This document shows positions 39,975 to 49,888 of a DNA stretch of 64,000 nt, piece by piece. Position numbers and translations under genes: made by a program. A model generated the notes under the pieces. It made no database searches and was not told the DNA's origin. It worked only from the letters and a program-made list of their open reading frames with translations. Numbering within the stretch: position 1 is the first letter of the stretch; the number at the start of each line of letters is the position of its first letter. Source of the DNA: Paramacrobiotus metropolitanus (taxonomy: Eukaryota > Tardigrada > Eutardigrada > Parachela > Macrobiotidae); contig NW_026570261.1 of assembly GCF_019649055.1 (NCBI RefSeq), positions 62,001 to 126,000 of the forward strand. Reading direction: 5' to 3'.

Positions 39975-41129
39975 AGCCTGCTTTTTCCTCCTATATCTGA
40001 TTTGTGATTGCTCTGGGCACAGATTTAATTTGATTCGTCTTTGGTTTTATGTCTTTGTTTCCGGTTTTGATGTACTCCATTGCGCCTCCGAATTGCGGCA
40101 CATTAACAATGCTGTAACGTGAGTGAAACCTTATTGTATGTTCCGCGGCAAAATATCTTCGCGGCGAATTTAAGGGCGGCGAAGTGTCCCACTCCCCAAA
40201 TGTTCGGGTGCAGCGGCGTTTGCACCGCGACGTTTCACCGAGGACATTACAGGACATTACAAACTTTATATTCAATTGCGTTAATTGTGCGAGCACTGCA
40301 CACTGCCCAATCGGCTGCTCGGTCCGTAAGGTAATGTTTTACCGACGAGCCATCTGCACTGTACTTGCGTGGTGCTCGTTATTAAGGCTGGAAATAACTC
40401 TGTTACTTACTTTGCCGAACGATCATGCTGACGTGCGGCGATTACCCATATTCCCGTAAAAATTACACCGTCATGGTAAAGAATTAAGCGTAGCGTTACG
40501 GGTAAGCTTGTTCGAACCGTAAAGGCCGAAAGGCAAATCCTCGTACCTGATTATTAATTTGATATTTTGTTCAGCCTCGTAAGGTTTCGTCTTCTGAAAT
40601 TCTAAATGTTTGGTCCACCTTTTGAAATTGTGATCGGGTGGTTTTAACCAGATGTGAACGAGAGAAAAGGGCTGGAGTTTAAACGCATGAGTCTGATAAG
40701 CAGATAGCCAGCTGATTGATGACGTGGCTGCCTCCAGGTTTATAAATTTTTTAAATAAAAAACCCAATAAAAGATGAAGGAAGATTGGGACGACATATGC
40801 AGGCAGAGTGATTAACCATATACCTGCATAACTGCATTCACTTTCTCCCGGACTCATGAAGGCATGCACTGACTCTCACAATGGGCCTAATGCACTCAAT
40901 GATGCCATTGTTAGATTAATCGACGACGGCGAGTTGGCTCGGCAGCTTGGTCATGCACCCATATGCCTAACTTCGGCACGAAGGGATGCCGTCCGGTAGA
41001 AAGGTCAACGATTAATCCATCTTTCTGCCATTTCGATTGCAGTTCTTTCTGTACGGACGGAACACTCTTGTAAGTTTTATAACAAATTGAGCTTGTGATC
41101 GGGAGTTGTTTTTCATTTTGATAAGCGCG
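39975..41129. other. intergenic, no supported gene
   Basis: Short frames on both strands without motifs. A minus-strand frame at 40869-40471 includes a hydrophobic stretch but has no recognisable family or clear start context. Confidence 0.35.
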
Positions 41130-41650
41130 GTCTCTGCCCTCTATGTACGGGTTATATATTTTTTAGGGAAGCTGAGTCCATTGCCGGTTGAAAGCCAAAA
41201 CTGGATAGCGTCAAGATCAGCAGCAATGTGCGCCAGCGTTTTATTACTATCAAGGTGGTTCTGGACTTCTGGTAACCTTTTCAAATTTGCAAATTTTATC
41301 CTGGTTGTGTAAATCAAATGTACTTCACTTCACTTCGAAGTAAAAATGACCAATACAAACAAAGTAGTTAAAAGGACACTTAATATCAAAAAAGCAGTAA
41401 CTGAATTAAATTTTCCGCTCCATCCATTGAACTTTTAACAAAAGTGGCGTCTCTTCGCTGTATCTCCAGTGTCAGTCGGCGCCAAAGAAATCCGAGGGAA
41501 CGGTTTCCTCCTGAATGATCCTGCAGTTTGTTTTCCCGGTTCATGAAACTGGCAATGGCCGACATTTTCTGCATTAAATTCTCTGCCGGGTGACCTTGGA
41601 CAATTCCGCACGACCACGAACAAACCATCGCCCCGCACTGATTTGTGCCT
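41130..41650 (-). repeat. diverged repeat, inverted partner of 26630-27130
   Basis: The minus strand gives the longer readable frame of the pair (MSAIASFMNRENKL, then SSMDGAENL before a stop). The partner shows the same words with substitutions and stops. The two lie about 14 kb apart in opposite orientation. Confidence 0.65.
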
Positions 41651-42393
41651 GGGAGCTATCGTTGGGCAATCGGGAACGTTGCGCTAATTTTACAGTTTCG
41701 GGAACGATTGGGAACGTCGGTTTTTAAATCGGAATTGCAATTTTACACATTCTGAACAGGGTAAAGGGTCTTTAGTGCGCCAATTTTTTTTGTGCTGTTT
41801 ATTATTATGAAATTATTAGTAACTGAAAAAATGATCATCACTAATTTACATAGAGCGCAGCCGGATGCTTCGATTAATTAATTTCCATCAAGAGTACGTT
41901 AGCCATTTTGTCTGGCGCTTCGATGGTATCACAAATTTACTTTCAGTTCCTGATCCACCATGCCTTATTTTGGTTGGTTCCATGAAATTTCAACGGGAAA
42001 ACTGCAACGGGCCTGTACGGCTTAAGACTTTGCCTCGTTATCTAACGCTTACAATGTACGGCAATCAGTAGGACGAAACCGTTTCTGCTTTTAAATACTG
42101 TACTTTGATACAACAGGCCTTTTCCTTAGCCCCCAATAAAACCACAAAAGACCTCCATATGCAGTCTTTGGACAAAGCCGCGCCTTTTCAATGCATACAT
42201 GTATAAAAAGAAATTCCTGCTGCTATAATTATGATAAAAACTGCAGCTGGTGGGAAGGTATACCGCAAGCTAACATCCTTAAAAAAGATATTTTATCGCC
42301 AATAAATGTGACGCACGTGTTCGTGTCTTGCTAGTGTACTGCTTTTGTCTCGATAGTCTATGCAATCAATCAAACCACATTAGAACAAAAATA
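41651..42393. other. intergenic, nothing recognised
   Basis: No gene or repeat that I can support. Confidence 0.35.
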
Positions 42394-42873
42394 ATGACTG
42401 GTTATGGCGAATGGGATCATTGGGATGCCTCTGGTGACTTGACTTCCACCACAAAGTCAGCCTCGCTGCTCAAAACGGCTAGTCAACGAAGTGTTAAACA
42501 AGACCTATGTAAGGCGGCTAAGACCATACGAAAATTTAGTGGCCCCGGGACAATAATTGGTAATCTACGGCATGCTACACAAGCAGTTTCGCATTTCGTC
42601 TTAGCTAAAACGCAAAGATGCATGTCCGTCTGTTACGGAAGTGCGCCGGTGACGTTATGCCAGGTTACCCCGCGTGACGTAACCTGGCTCTCTACCGCCA
42701 CAGTCAATCTTCCAGTATCGACGTCCGCCTGTTACCGAACTGACGGAAACTACAGGATGCGCACACTGTCAAGAGGAAAACTGTGTAATGATAATACGAG
42801 TAATTCCAACAGGGAGGTCAACGGCAAGGGTCAGTGCGTATCGTCAACAGGCGTCGGAGTCTGGCGTCGTTAA
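42394..42873 (+). CDS. hypothetical protein, 159 aa
   Basis: An ATG-started frame of 159 codons, Ser/Thr-rich, with no family I recognise. A local inverted repeat lies inside it (GCCAGGTTAC and GTAACCTGGC around 42658-42687). Nothing around it supports expression, so it could be chance. Confidence 0.25.
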   Translation: MTGYGEWDHWDASGDLTSTTKSASLLKTASQRSVKQDLCKAAKTIRKFSGPGTIIGNLRHATQAVSHFVLAKTQRCMSVCYGSAPVTLCQVTPRDVTWLSTATVNLPVSTSACYRTDGNYRMRTLSRGKLCNDNTSNSNREVNGKGQCVSSTGVGVWRR

Positions 42874-43839
42874 AATTCCGCTGCTGGCCCTGATTGTCGA
42901 CGCTCCGGTAATCAAACTCGCAAAATATTAATGAGTCGAATGGTACGGGTAGAATGCGAATAACAACGGTATACGGATAACGCCATAACGGGGTAAGCAA
43001 TAATAACTTGGTAAGCACCATGCCGGGGTGACGGGAAAGCAGAAAAATGTTGACCTTCCGGGATGCCCGGTAGCTTTATTTCACATCACAAACAAGCAGC
43101 AGCCGCAGCGCGCGAAAAACAAAGTGGCGAAGCATCGGGAACACAGAACAACGTGACAAAGTATCAGGCATCACCCCAAGACTGCATGTTACGTCAGTAA
43201 GCGTCGAAGCATTTGAACCCTTCGGAACCGATCGCGCTTGGTCACCAAATTCGGGAAGAAGATACGACCGGAAAGGGGCGAGATACGGATGACTTAGTAG
43301 TTGCGCCAGGGGTTCAGCATTGAAATCCAATGAGAATTGCACCGGTATCGGCTAACTTAGACGAAATGTTCTGTGTGATTAATTCCGTGGTCGGCTGCGC
43401 CTGCGTATTTATTAATTAATTTAATTCGTATTATCCGTATTTTCTCCTTTTTATTTTAATTGGCGCTTCACAGTAATCACAAGTTTTCTATAAAAGCTCT
43501 ATATCTACGCTAATTACACAGAGTCGCTGACGAATGCGGTTACTTCGTTCATTTCAGTTATGGGTAACTTACCCCTCTTATTAACTTTTTAATTTGGATT
43601 TTATTTGTTATTGGTTTGACTGTGCTGTCGGAATCGAAGATTCACTTGTCAGTGTGCTGTGGATACCCTGCACTAGAGTCGGCTTGCAGAGTGTAATGAA
43701 TTTGCCGATTTTAACCGACCGAAGAAATTTTTAAAAATGCATGATGTTTTTCGAGTTTTTGCTGTAAATATATTTTGGTTATTTTCGTGAATTGTGGTTT
43801 TTTTGGTGCGGGCGGCAGCTGCATTATTCGCAAATATAG

Positions 43840-44120
43840 ATCGAGACACATGGTAAGGTACATGGGAATACTGTAAATCGAGGCACATGCTAAGGTAAAT
43901 GGGATTGGAGTAAGGTAGATCGAGACACATGCTAAGGTAGATGGGGAGAAGCAACCCGCCAATGATCGCTATTAGGTAGATCAACCTGATAGCGATCATT
44001 GGCGGGTCGATGGGAGGTAGGTGTAAGGTAGATGGGCACCCTTTTGAGGTAGATCGGAAGTGCTAAAACCATAATCGCAGTATAAGGTATATGGCCATCC
44101 GCTTGAGGTAGATCGGATTG
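43840..44120 (+). repeat. array of GGTAGATCG/GGTAGATGG motifs
   Basis: About eight or nine degenerate copies of (A)AGGTAGATCG or AAGGTAGATGGG, often with GAGACACATGCTA between, at roughly 20-40 bp spacing. Two perfect hairpins (43955-44006 and 44136-44168) flank or interrupt it. It lies 200-500 bp upstream of the 339-aa ORF. Confidence 0.6.
43955..44006 (+). other. perfect 18-bp inverted repeat
   Basis: CCCGCCAATGATCGCTAT, a 16-nt loop, and the exact reverse complement. The loop carries one GGTAGATC motif of the surrounding array. Confidence 0.85.
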
Positions 44121-44135
44121 ACTAATGGAGTAGAT

Positions 44136-44168
44136 CGCACAAGTTATACATGTGGTATAACTTGTGCG
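44136..44168 (+). other. perfect 13-bp inverted repeat
   Basis: CGCACAAGTTATA, loop CATGTGG, then TATAACTTGTGCG. Located about 170 bp before the start of the 339-aa ORF. Confidence 0.85.
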
Positions 44169-44340
44169 CTCTGTGCATTGACCAGCCACCACCGTGCACC
44201 TTCATTGCAGTTGCCGAGCAACATTTCAACGAAACACGGTGAAATTATTTGTACCAATCACACGGATATTTCCAATTATTATATGTACCAGTACGGCTGA
44301 TAGCATATGTACATGCTAAAGCAACATTTGTTTAAATACA

Positions 44341-45360
44341 ATGCCACGTGCTTTGGCCGTTGGCGAACTAGTTTCAGTACGCAAACATTTAGCCACCATT
44401 ATTCCGCAATGCCTCGGGTACACGCCAGGAAAAGATTCTCCGGCCACCGTTATCTGTGGACAGCTGCTAGACCAGCTTCACCATTTCGGCCCTTTTCCGT
44501 GCTTTACACCGATGAGTACGGGGTTCCGTCGTGAAATCGCTGCCGCCATACGTAGAGCGTTTGCAGATAGTCACACCAAACACCACATGCGGAGCCCCTT
44601 TGACTGCCAGGGAAAGGTCGCGGGCGGTGTACTGCGGAACCTGTCCTGGACGGATCCCAGCCAGCAGAGAGCGCATCACGATGACGCCGTTCCTGATACA
44701 CCGGCCCCAGTTAACCACGAGCCCAGCGTGGCCCAGATGGCTGTTTCGGAACATTTGCCGGTGTCCGGCGAAGGGGAAAGAGAGCTGCCATTAGCTCCGC
44801 GGAAACCGGGAAGGCGCCGGTGCACACGAGCTGATCAGTGGGTAATCGACAGCATGGAACATGGCGAACAAGTCACCAGCCGCCTTCGCCCAAGGTTGCC
44901 TTTGGCCGAAGATAATGCGGGCGAAGTGTCCCGCAACACGCCAATTCCAGCGGAGATCGGTACCATCACAAGGGCGGAACCCGACGCGACCGCACCGGAT
45001 CCGGAACCGGAAGTAGATGCGCGTGTTGCCGCAGCCGCTGATTTCTACAGCCGCCCCGAGGGAACAGTGTCGGAGACCGCGGAGGAGAGAGCCTTCCGGT
45101 TGGATAATCAACGGGACGTCATGCTCGAACTCCAGCGACGCAATGCGGTCGCCGCGGCGAAAGCCGCAGATGAAGCTGCCGACAGAATTATCTGGCAACA
45201 CCAGGCCGTCGACGTTCATACACAGCAAATGGAGCAGGAGGACGGATGGGACGAGCAATACGATCTGGACATGGAAGAAATCAATTTCCGATGGTTTATG
45301 GAGGATCACGATGAGCGTCAGGAAAGGGACGATCCGGAGTACGACAACACGTCGCCTTAA
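44341..45360 (+). CDS. orphan GC-rich ORF, 339 aa
   Basis: A single-exon frame from ATG at 44341 to TAA at 45360, much richer in GC than the flanks and with regular codon use, which favours a real gene. About residues 1-90 may fold as a small basic domain (GYTPGKDSPATVICGQLL). The middle is Pro/Glu-rich and disordered, and about 240-330 is a charged, helix-forming stretch with acidic end (EDGWDEQYDLDMEE). I see no known motif, membrane segment or catalytic signature. The motif array and hairpins upstream suggest that it came with a mobile element or has an unusual promoter. No terminal repeats around it were found. Confidence 0.5.
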   Translation: MPRALAVGELVSVRKHLATIIPQCLGYTPGKDSPATVICGQLLDQLHHFGPFPCFTPMSTGFRREIAAAIRRAFADSHTKHHMRSPFDCQGKVAGGVLRNLSWTDPSQQRAHHDDAVPDTPAPVNHEPSVAQMAVSEHLPVSGEGERELPLAPRKPGRRRCTRADQWVIDSMEHGEQVTSRLRPRLPLAEDNAGEVSRNTPIPAEIGTITRAEPDATAPDPEPEVDARVAAAADFYSRPEGTVSETAEERAFRLDNQRDVMLELQRRNAVAAAKAADEAADRIIWQHQAVDVHTQQMEQEDGWDEQYDLDMEEINFRWFMEDHDERQERDDPEYDNTSP

Positions 45361-46052
45361 TTGTAGGCAGCCTGCGCGACCTCAAAAGCTCGTGGGCGCG
45401 TGGGTGGTTCAGCACGTTCAGAGGTAGTGATATTATGATACAAGCACAGCTTCGGCTTCGCCTCCGCGTTTCTTGTGGTCCACGGTCGGTGCATTCCCAT
45501 GATTTCGATTAGTTTATTAAGTAGCCAGCATCTTATATTTCGGCGAAACATAATGGGACAAGTTGTAAAAGCCTGAAATCGCAAATTTTTATTTGAAAAC
45601 CAATTTATCATTTTGCACTTTGACGCATTCCGTTTGTCACTACATGTACAGATGGTTTTTATTATATTTTAACTAAGCAAACCCGAAATCTTTCTGTCTA
45701 TCAACCACTAACTTAGGGAGCTCTATTCAGTGGCACCAGTGCCAATCCTGTCATTTACTTAGCTGTCCGGCTCTGTGCACCGGACAGATATAGTTTGGTC
45801 ACTCATCTTTAGCGGCTCACTGGTTGTTCGGTGACTTTCCAACTGAGCGTTGCAGTCTGCTTTGTGCAGTCCAGTTTATGCAGAATGAAATTAAGAGCTT
45901 ATGAAAACAAAAATCATGTGAGGCAGCTCTGGACCACGGTTGACCTAATGGTGCTATCAGTTTTTTTCGAAATTTTCTGGTTTGCGAGATCTAAAAACAT
46001 GGGGAGGCCGGGCGTATCTTCCTAATATAGGGGGCAAACATCTTTTTCCTAA
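45361..46052. other. intergenic, no supported gene
   Basis: AT-rich, no recognised feature. At the right edge a short direct repeat (CCTAATATAGGGGGCAAA, twice, near 46021 and 46049) adjoins the foldback. Confidence 0.4.
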
Positions 46053-46253
46053 TATAGGGGGCAAAACTAAGCGTGTTCCACGGTTCCCCTGTATTGCTGC
46101 CGTCACCCGCCTGGAGTGTGACGTTACGGCAGTACATGCGGCTAAATCAGGCGCGGTACATAAGCACCATGTTTAGCCACAACGTAAAACTCCAGCCGGG
46201 TGACGGCAGCAATACAGGGGAACCGTGGAACACGTTTAGTTTTGCCCCCTATA
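46053..46253. mobile_element. foldback/MITE copy B with long perfect arms
   Basis: The arms run from TATAGGGGGCAAAACTAA through GTTCCACGGTTCCCCTG and on through TATTGCTGCCGTCACCCG, about 80 bp with two or three mismatches, enclosing the same core as copy A. The outer part of the arm is absent from copy A. The near-perfect arms indicate a recent insertion or gene-conversion-like repair of one arm. Confidence 0.8.
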
Positions 46254-47957
46254 TACAGAGGGTGATTTCGCAACCGTGGATGGCATTACAACATTAAATT
46301 ACTGAATGTCATTACGTGACCATAATTTAACGATGTTTTTATTTTTTTATTTTATGTTGTTATTTTTAGATCATCTTTAATGGCCATTCTTGTCGTATTT
46401 ATTTTTAAGTTAGATTCTTGTGGAAATTTCTTTAACACGCGATGCAGAAGTGGATGGGCATTTGTTGTAGAAGCGGTATGTTAGCTTTCACCAAGTTTCC
46501 AAGGAGTTTGAAATGCGCTTAAGAAGAAGTTATACCATTGCAGGTTTCGAAAAACTGATTTTTTTCAAATTGCTCATACGGCAAGAATACTATCTTATCT
46601 ACAATCGAGAACAATATGAGTTCAGTATGGCAAGTTGCAAAAAAGTTATCAATTTTTTTCGATTGTCGCCCATGATAATTTTGGCGGACTGGCGATCTTT
46701 CTGCCCTGCTGCCACCTGCGGTCAGAAGCGTCCAGCTGAATGACCACAGCTGACAGCAAACAAGATGCACTGTTGAAATAACATTCCAGTGACGAGTGTG
46801 ATAGGAAACAGACCAAAACTTTGTGTAGTCAGTAAGGACACGAAAAGATAACAAAGCCGTAAGACAAAGGGGAAGACATAACAGGGATCCGTGAGCGCTC
46901 ACTGGTGGCCACTCTCTCTTTCTATGTGCAAACTGACTGTGGCGGCACTGCAGGCGCAGAAGCGAAAGTTTCATGGAAAATACAGAACAATGAAAGTTCT
47001 TCGCTGAATACTGACCGATTTGACAAAGTAAATTCGTAAAATCAAAAATTAAATCCCAAAGAATCCGAAAATTCTCAAATTTGATCAGCATGTAGAAAAA
47101 TCATTTGCTAACAACTTTAGGGAAGCATTTGTGAATAACTGTTTCCTAACTCGCTACAAAAAAATTAAAGTGACTTCCGGTGCACAAAAACGCAACTTTT
47201 GGGCGTATTTTAAACTTTAAACACAAAAACTCTTCTCAGAGTTTTTCCTATTCTAGTATACGCCGCTTCTACGGTAAATTTGAATTTTTCTAAAAACAAT
47301 GAAATTAGTTATTACATTTTGAAAATTCACACTACAAAACACCAGATTTTTGGCTTAAACACATACAAAGATTTTTTTCTCTTATTAAGATGTGTAGTAG
47401 AATCATTTTGGTTGTTATTAGCTGTAACGGTTCTGCTGTAACCGTAGTGCATCGCGCACGAGCGATTCTGCCGCTCAGACCACGAACACGGTATAACTTC
47501 TTCTTAAGTTATCTAAACATGTGTACGGCATGGCGGCATATGCGAAATCGACAGGTGCAGCGAATGACCTTTCCGATTTAAGTTTCCGATATACGTATCT
47601 CCACATCAACCGGCCGTAGTCATCTCGGCTACGGCTGCCACAACTACAAGAGCGGGTAGTAGGTCGCGTCGATTGACAGATGACACCGTGGCTCGTACCT
47701 GTTCATCGGTTGTCACTGTGTTCCCAGAAACCCCGGCTCAGCTTAGCCAACTCGAAACCTAGTGTTGGTATTGGTACTAAATGCCGCTTAAGCGTTTATA
47801 TTGCTGTGCGAAAACTAAAATTTCGCTTCCTATATGGCCATAAATTTTGTGTACGCGACGGCGGCAACGCACATGCTTAGAATTTGGCCTACACTGTCAA
47901 AGTGCAGATAGCAAACAACTATTTCCAACTATTTTGATGCGGAAAACAGCGAAGTTC
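46254..47957. other. intergenic, no supported gene
   Basis: A 190-codon minus-strand frame (47091-46519) is Leu/Phe/Cys-rich with no motif and reads like AT-biased noncoding sequence. I do not call it. Confidence 0.35.
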
Positions 47958-48530
47958 TTACAGTAGGAGATATTTTCGAAGGAACTGTGGCTCATCTGGA
48001 CAGCTTAGGGTGCACACCCAGCGGGCAAATTCAGCTGTGACCTTTTTTGGCATGTGTGCCGTGACCGGGGGAATTTGTCGTTCAAGAAGTTCGTGACGCA
48101 ACGCAAAAGTGCCGAGGCCTCTTAAGGCGCGAAATGCGTTAAGGAAAGCCAGGGTGCGCGTGCATCTTGCAGCGTTAATAGGCGTAGGCCGAATTGTCAG
48201 CGCCGACCACCACTGGTCGGGCAGCAGCCAGGACATGTGAAAGGGCCCGTGCTCCGGCTTGGACTCGGCGTCCACCGAGTCGAGTCCCACCACATGCAGA
48301 CGAAGCACTGACCAAACGGCTGTACCAACATTGCCAACAACGCGCACGTCCTGCTGGAACTGTCGCCTACTGGGGTGGGTGGCGGGTTCTCGCGGTGATC
48401 TCAAAAAGCGGTTGCAAAATGTTGCGCAGCATCTTCAGGACATCGTTTGCCAGGGTGCTGGCGCTGTGTATGCACTACATCGCACAGCGCCGCGTAAGCG
48501 GGATCACGCAAATTGTGCCACTGTAAGCGC
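47958..48530 (-). pseudogene. decayed C-terminal part of an F-box family paralogue
   Basis: The minus-strand frame ends PPVTAHMPKKVTAEFARW then a short stretch and RKYLLL, matching the end of the F-box protein at 30027 (PPVT..M..KV.A...RW, R.YLLL). Near 48525 another frame reads WHNLRDPAYAALC, like the WHALLSNP that follows the F-box there. Frame changes and stops between (for example a stop near 48390) show decay. No F-box or N-terminal domain is detectable further upstream. Confidence 0.55.
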
Positions 48531-49888
48531 GGGATCCTGGATGAGCAGCACACGTGTCGGTGACTTCCCCCTCGGCCCAGCCGTTCGAATCCCGCTTCCC
48601 CATGCGTGATGCCGTAGATGGACAGACAGGGCTAGCTTTGCGCTCTCGTACATAATCTACTCCAGATCGACGTCGCGTCCTGCAACCACCCTTGCTGGAA
48701 TTAATCAGACTTCATAAAGATCGTCGTCGTTGGTCGTTAACTGAACGCGCTCTAACACTGTGACCAGCGTCAGCCGTCGGCCGTGCATCGGGTCTGAGCA
48801 GACCGCGCTCAGTGGGTTGGTCTCCAATCTCCATCACAAAGCAGCACAAATGCATTTTGTGCGTATTCACCGGCTAGTCACAAAGTGTCCACATAATGCC
48901 GGCGTCACAGACTCACAGTCAACCACGCAACCATGTATGTACTTTAAGGATGTCGTATTAGTCGCTGTGTGAGATGCTCTTCTGTGCAGCCTTTCTCCTC
49001 TGGCGGTCCACGTTGAGATAGCAGCGTCAGCGGAACTTTGAAGATAGTTTAGCCGCCGGAAGCAAAACGGCTTCCTGCGCAACCTTGACTTTTATTTAGC
49101 CCATCGCTGTAGTGTATAGCAAGAGATTCTCGCGAATGCTAATGTAAAAATGTTGCTGTTGTACTACAACAACATCTTCCCGGCTGCCGTAGGTGGATTG
49201 GTAACTCTGATGCGAGACAGCGCGAGCGGCCCTCGGTCGGGCCATCTCCTGTGTCACGCGCTGACTGCTTTGCTAGCCCTTCAAAAAGCGCGCGATGGTG
49301 GATAGATCATAGAAGGTATTGCTGTTGGTAACGACAGACGCTGATTTTGAGGAGGGAGTGCGCCAACTGGTGCAGGTCGTCTCAGATCGACTCCACGCAT
49401 GTACCGTTAGACACCGACCGACTGGTCATTAGCCGACGGCACCTAGCATCTGCCGCTTGGACGGTCACGCGGCCCTGTCCCAGCCCGTCCTCCGTCGGCT
49501 ACATGACGGTAAAACGCAGGAACTCCCCGCTTCACATTTTGCTCCCATGATCGCCGCCTTTCCGATTAGCACGAACAGAAGCGAATGTAAAGGCGGATGT
49601 AAGCGAGGAAAAGCACTGGCCGTTGAGGTAAGTTGGGCTGACACCCTGGCTGCCTCTTACCTGGACAGACAGAAGGAAAAACGGGTCGATAAGGCTGGAA
49701 ACGGATTAGCAACCGCCGTCGTTCGGAAATTCTCGAGTTTTGCCGGCAACGGCTTTTAAAATAATGATGCATGTTCTTAGATGCTATGTTGTACCAAGTG
49801 GTACATATCGCTTAACTTAATTTTTACATTAAAGAAAATCACTCTTATCATCTTTTGACGCGTAGATAACATGCATGACACACAGTAA
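48531..49888. other. GC-richer region without a supported gene
   Basis: Short overlapping frames on both strands without motifs. It may include further decayed exons of the paralogue or of an unknown gene. Confidence 0.3.

Noticed and set aside
38834-46176. Two small ORFs ending in the same SGAVHKHHV peptide (38834-39064 and 45982-46176)
   Set aside because: The shared peptide is encoded by the core of the foldback repeat, not by a gene family.
46519-47091. 190-codon minus-strand ORF
   Set aside because: AT-biased composition, no motif, no splice or neighbour context. It looks like chance openness.
48570-48610. GTTCGAATCCCGC resembling a tRNA T-arm
   Set aside because: No A-box, anticodon arm or matching acceptor stem upstream at the right distance.
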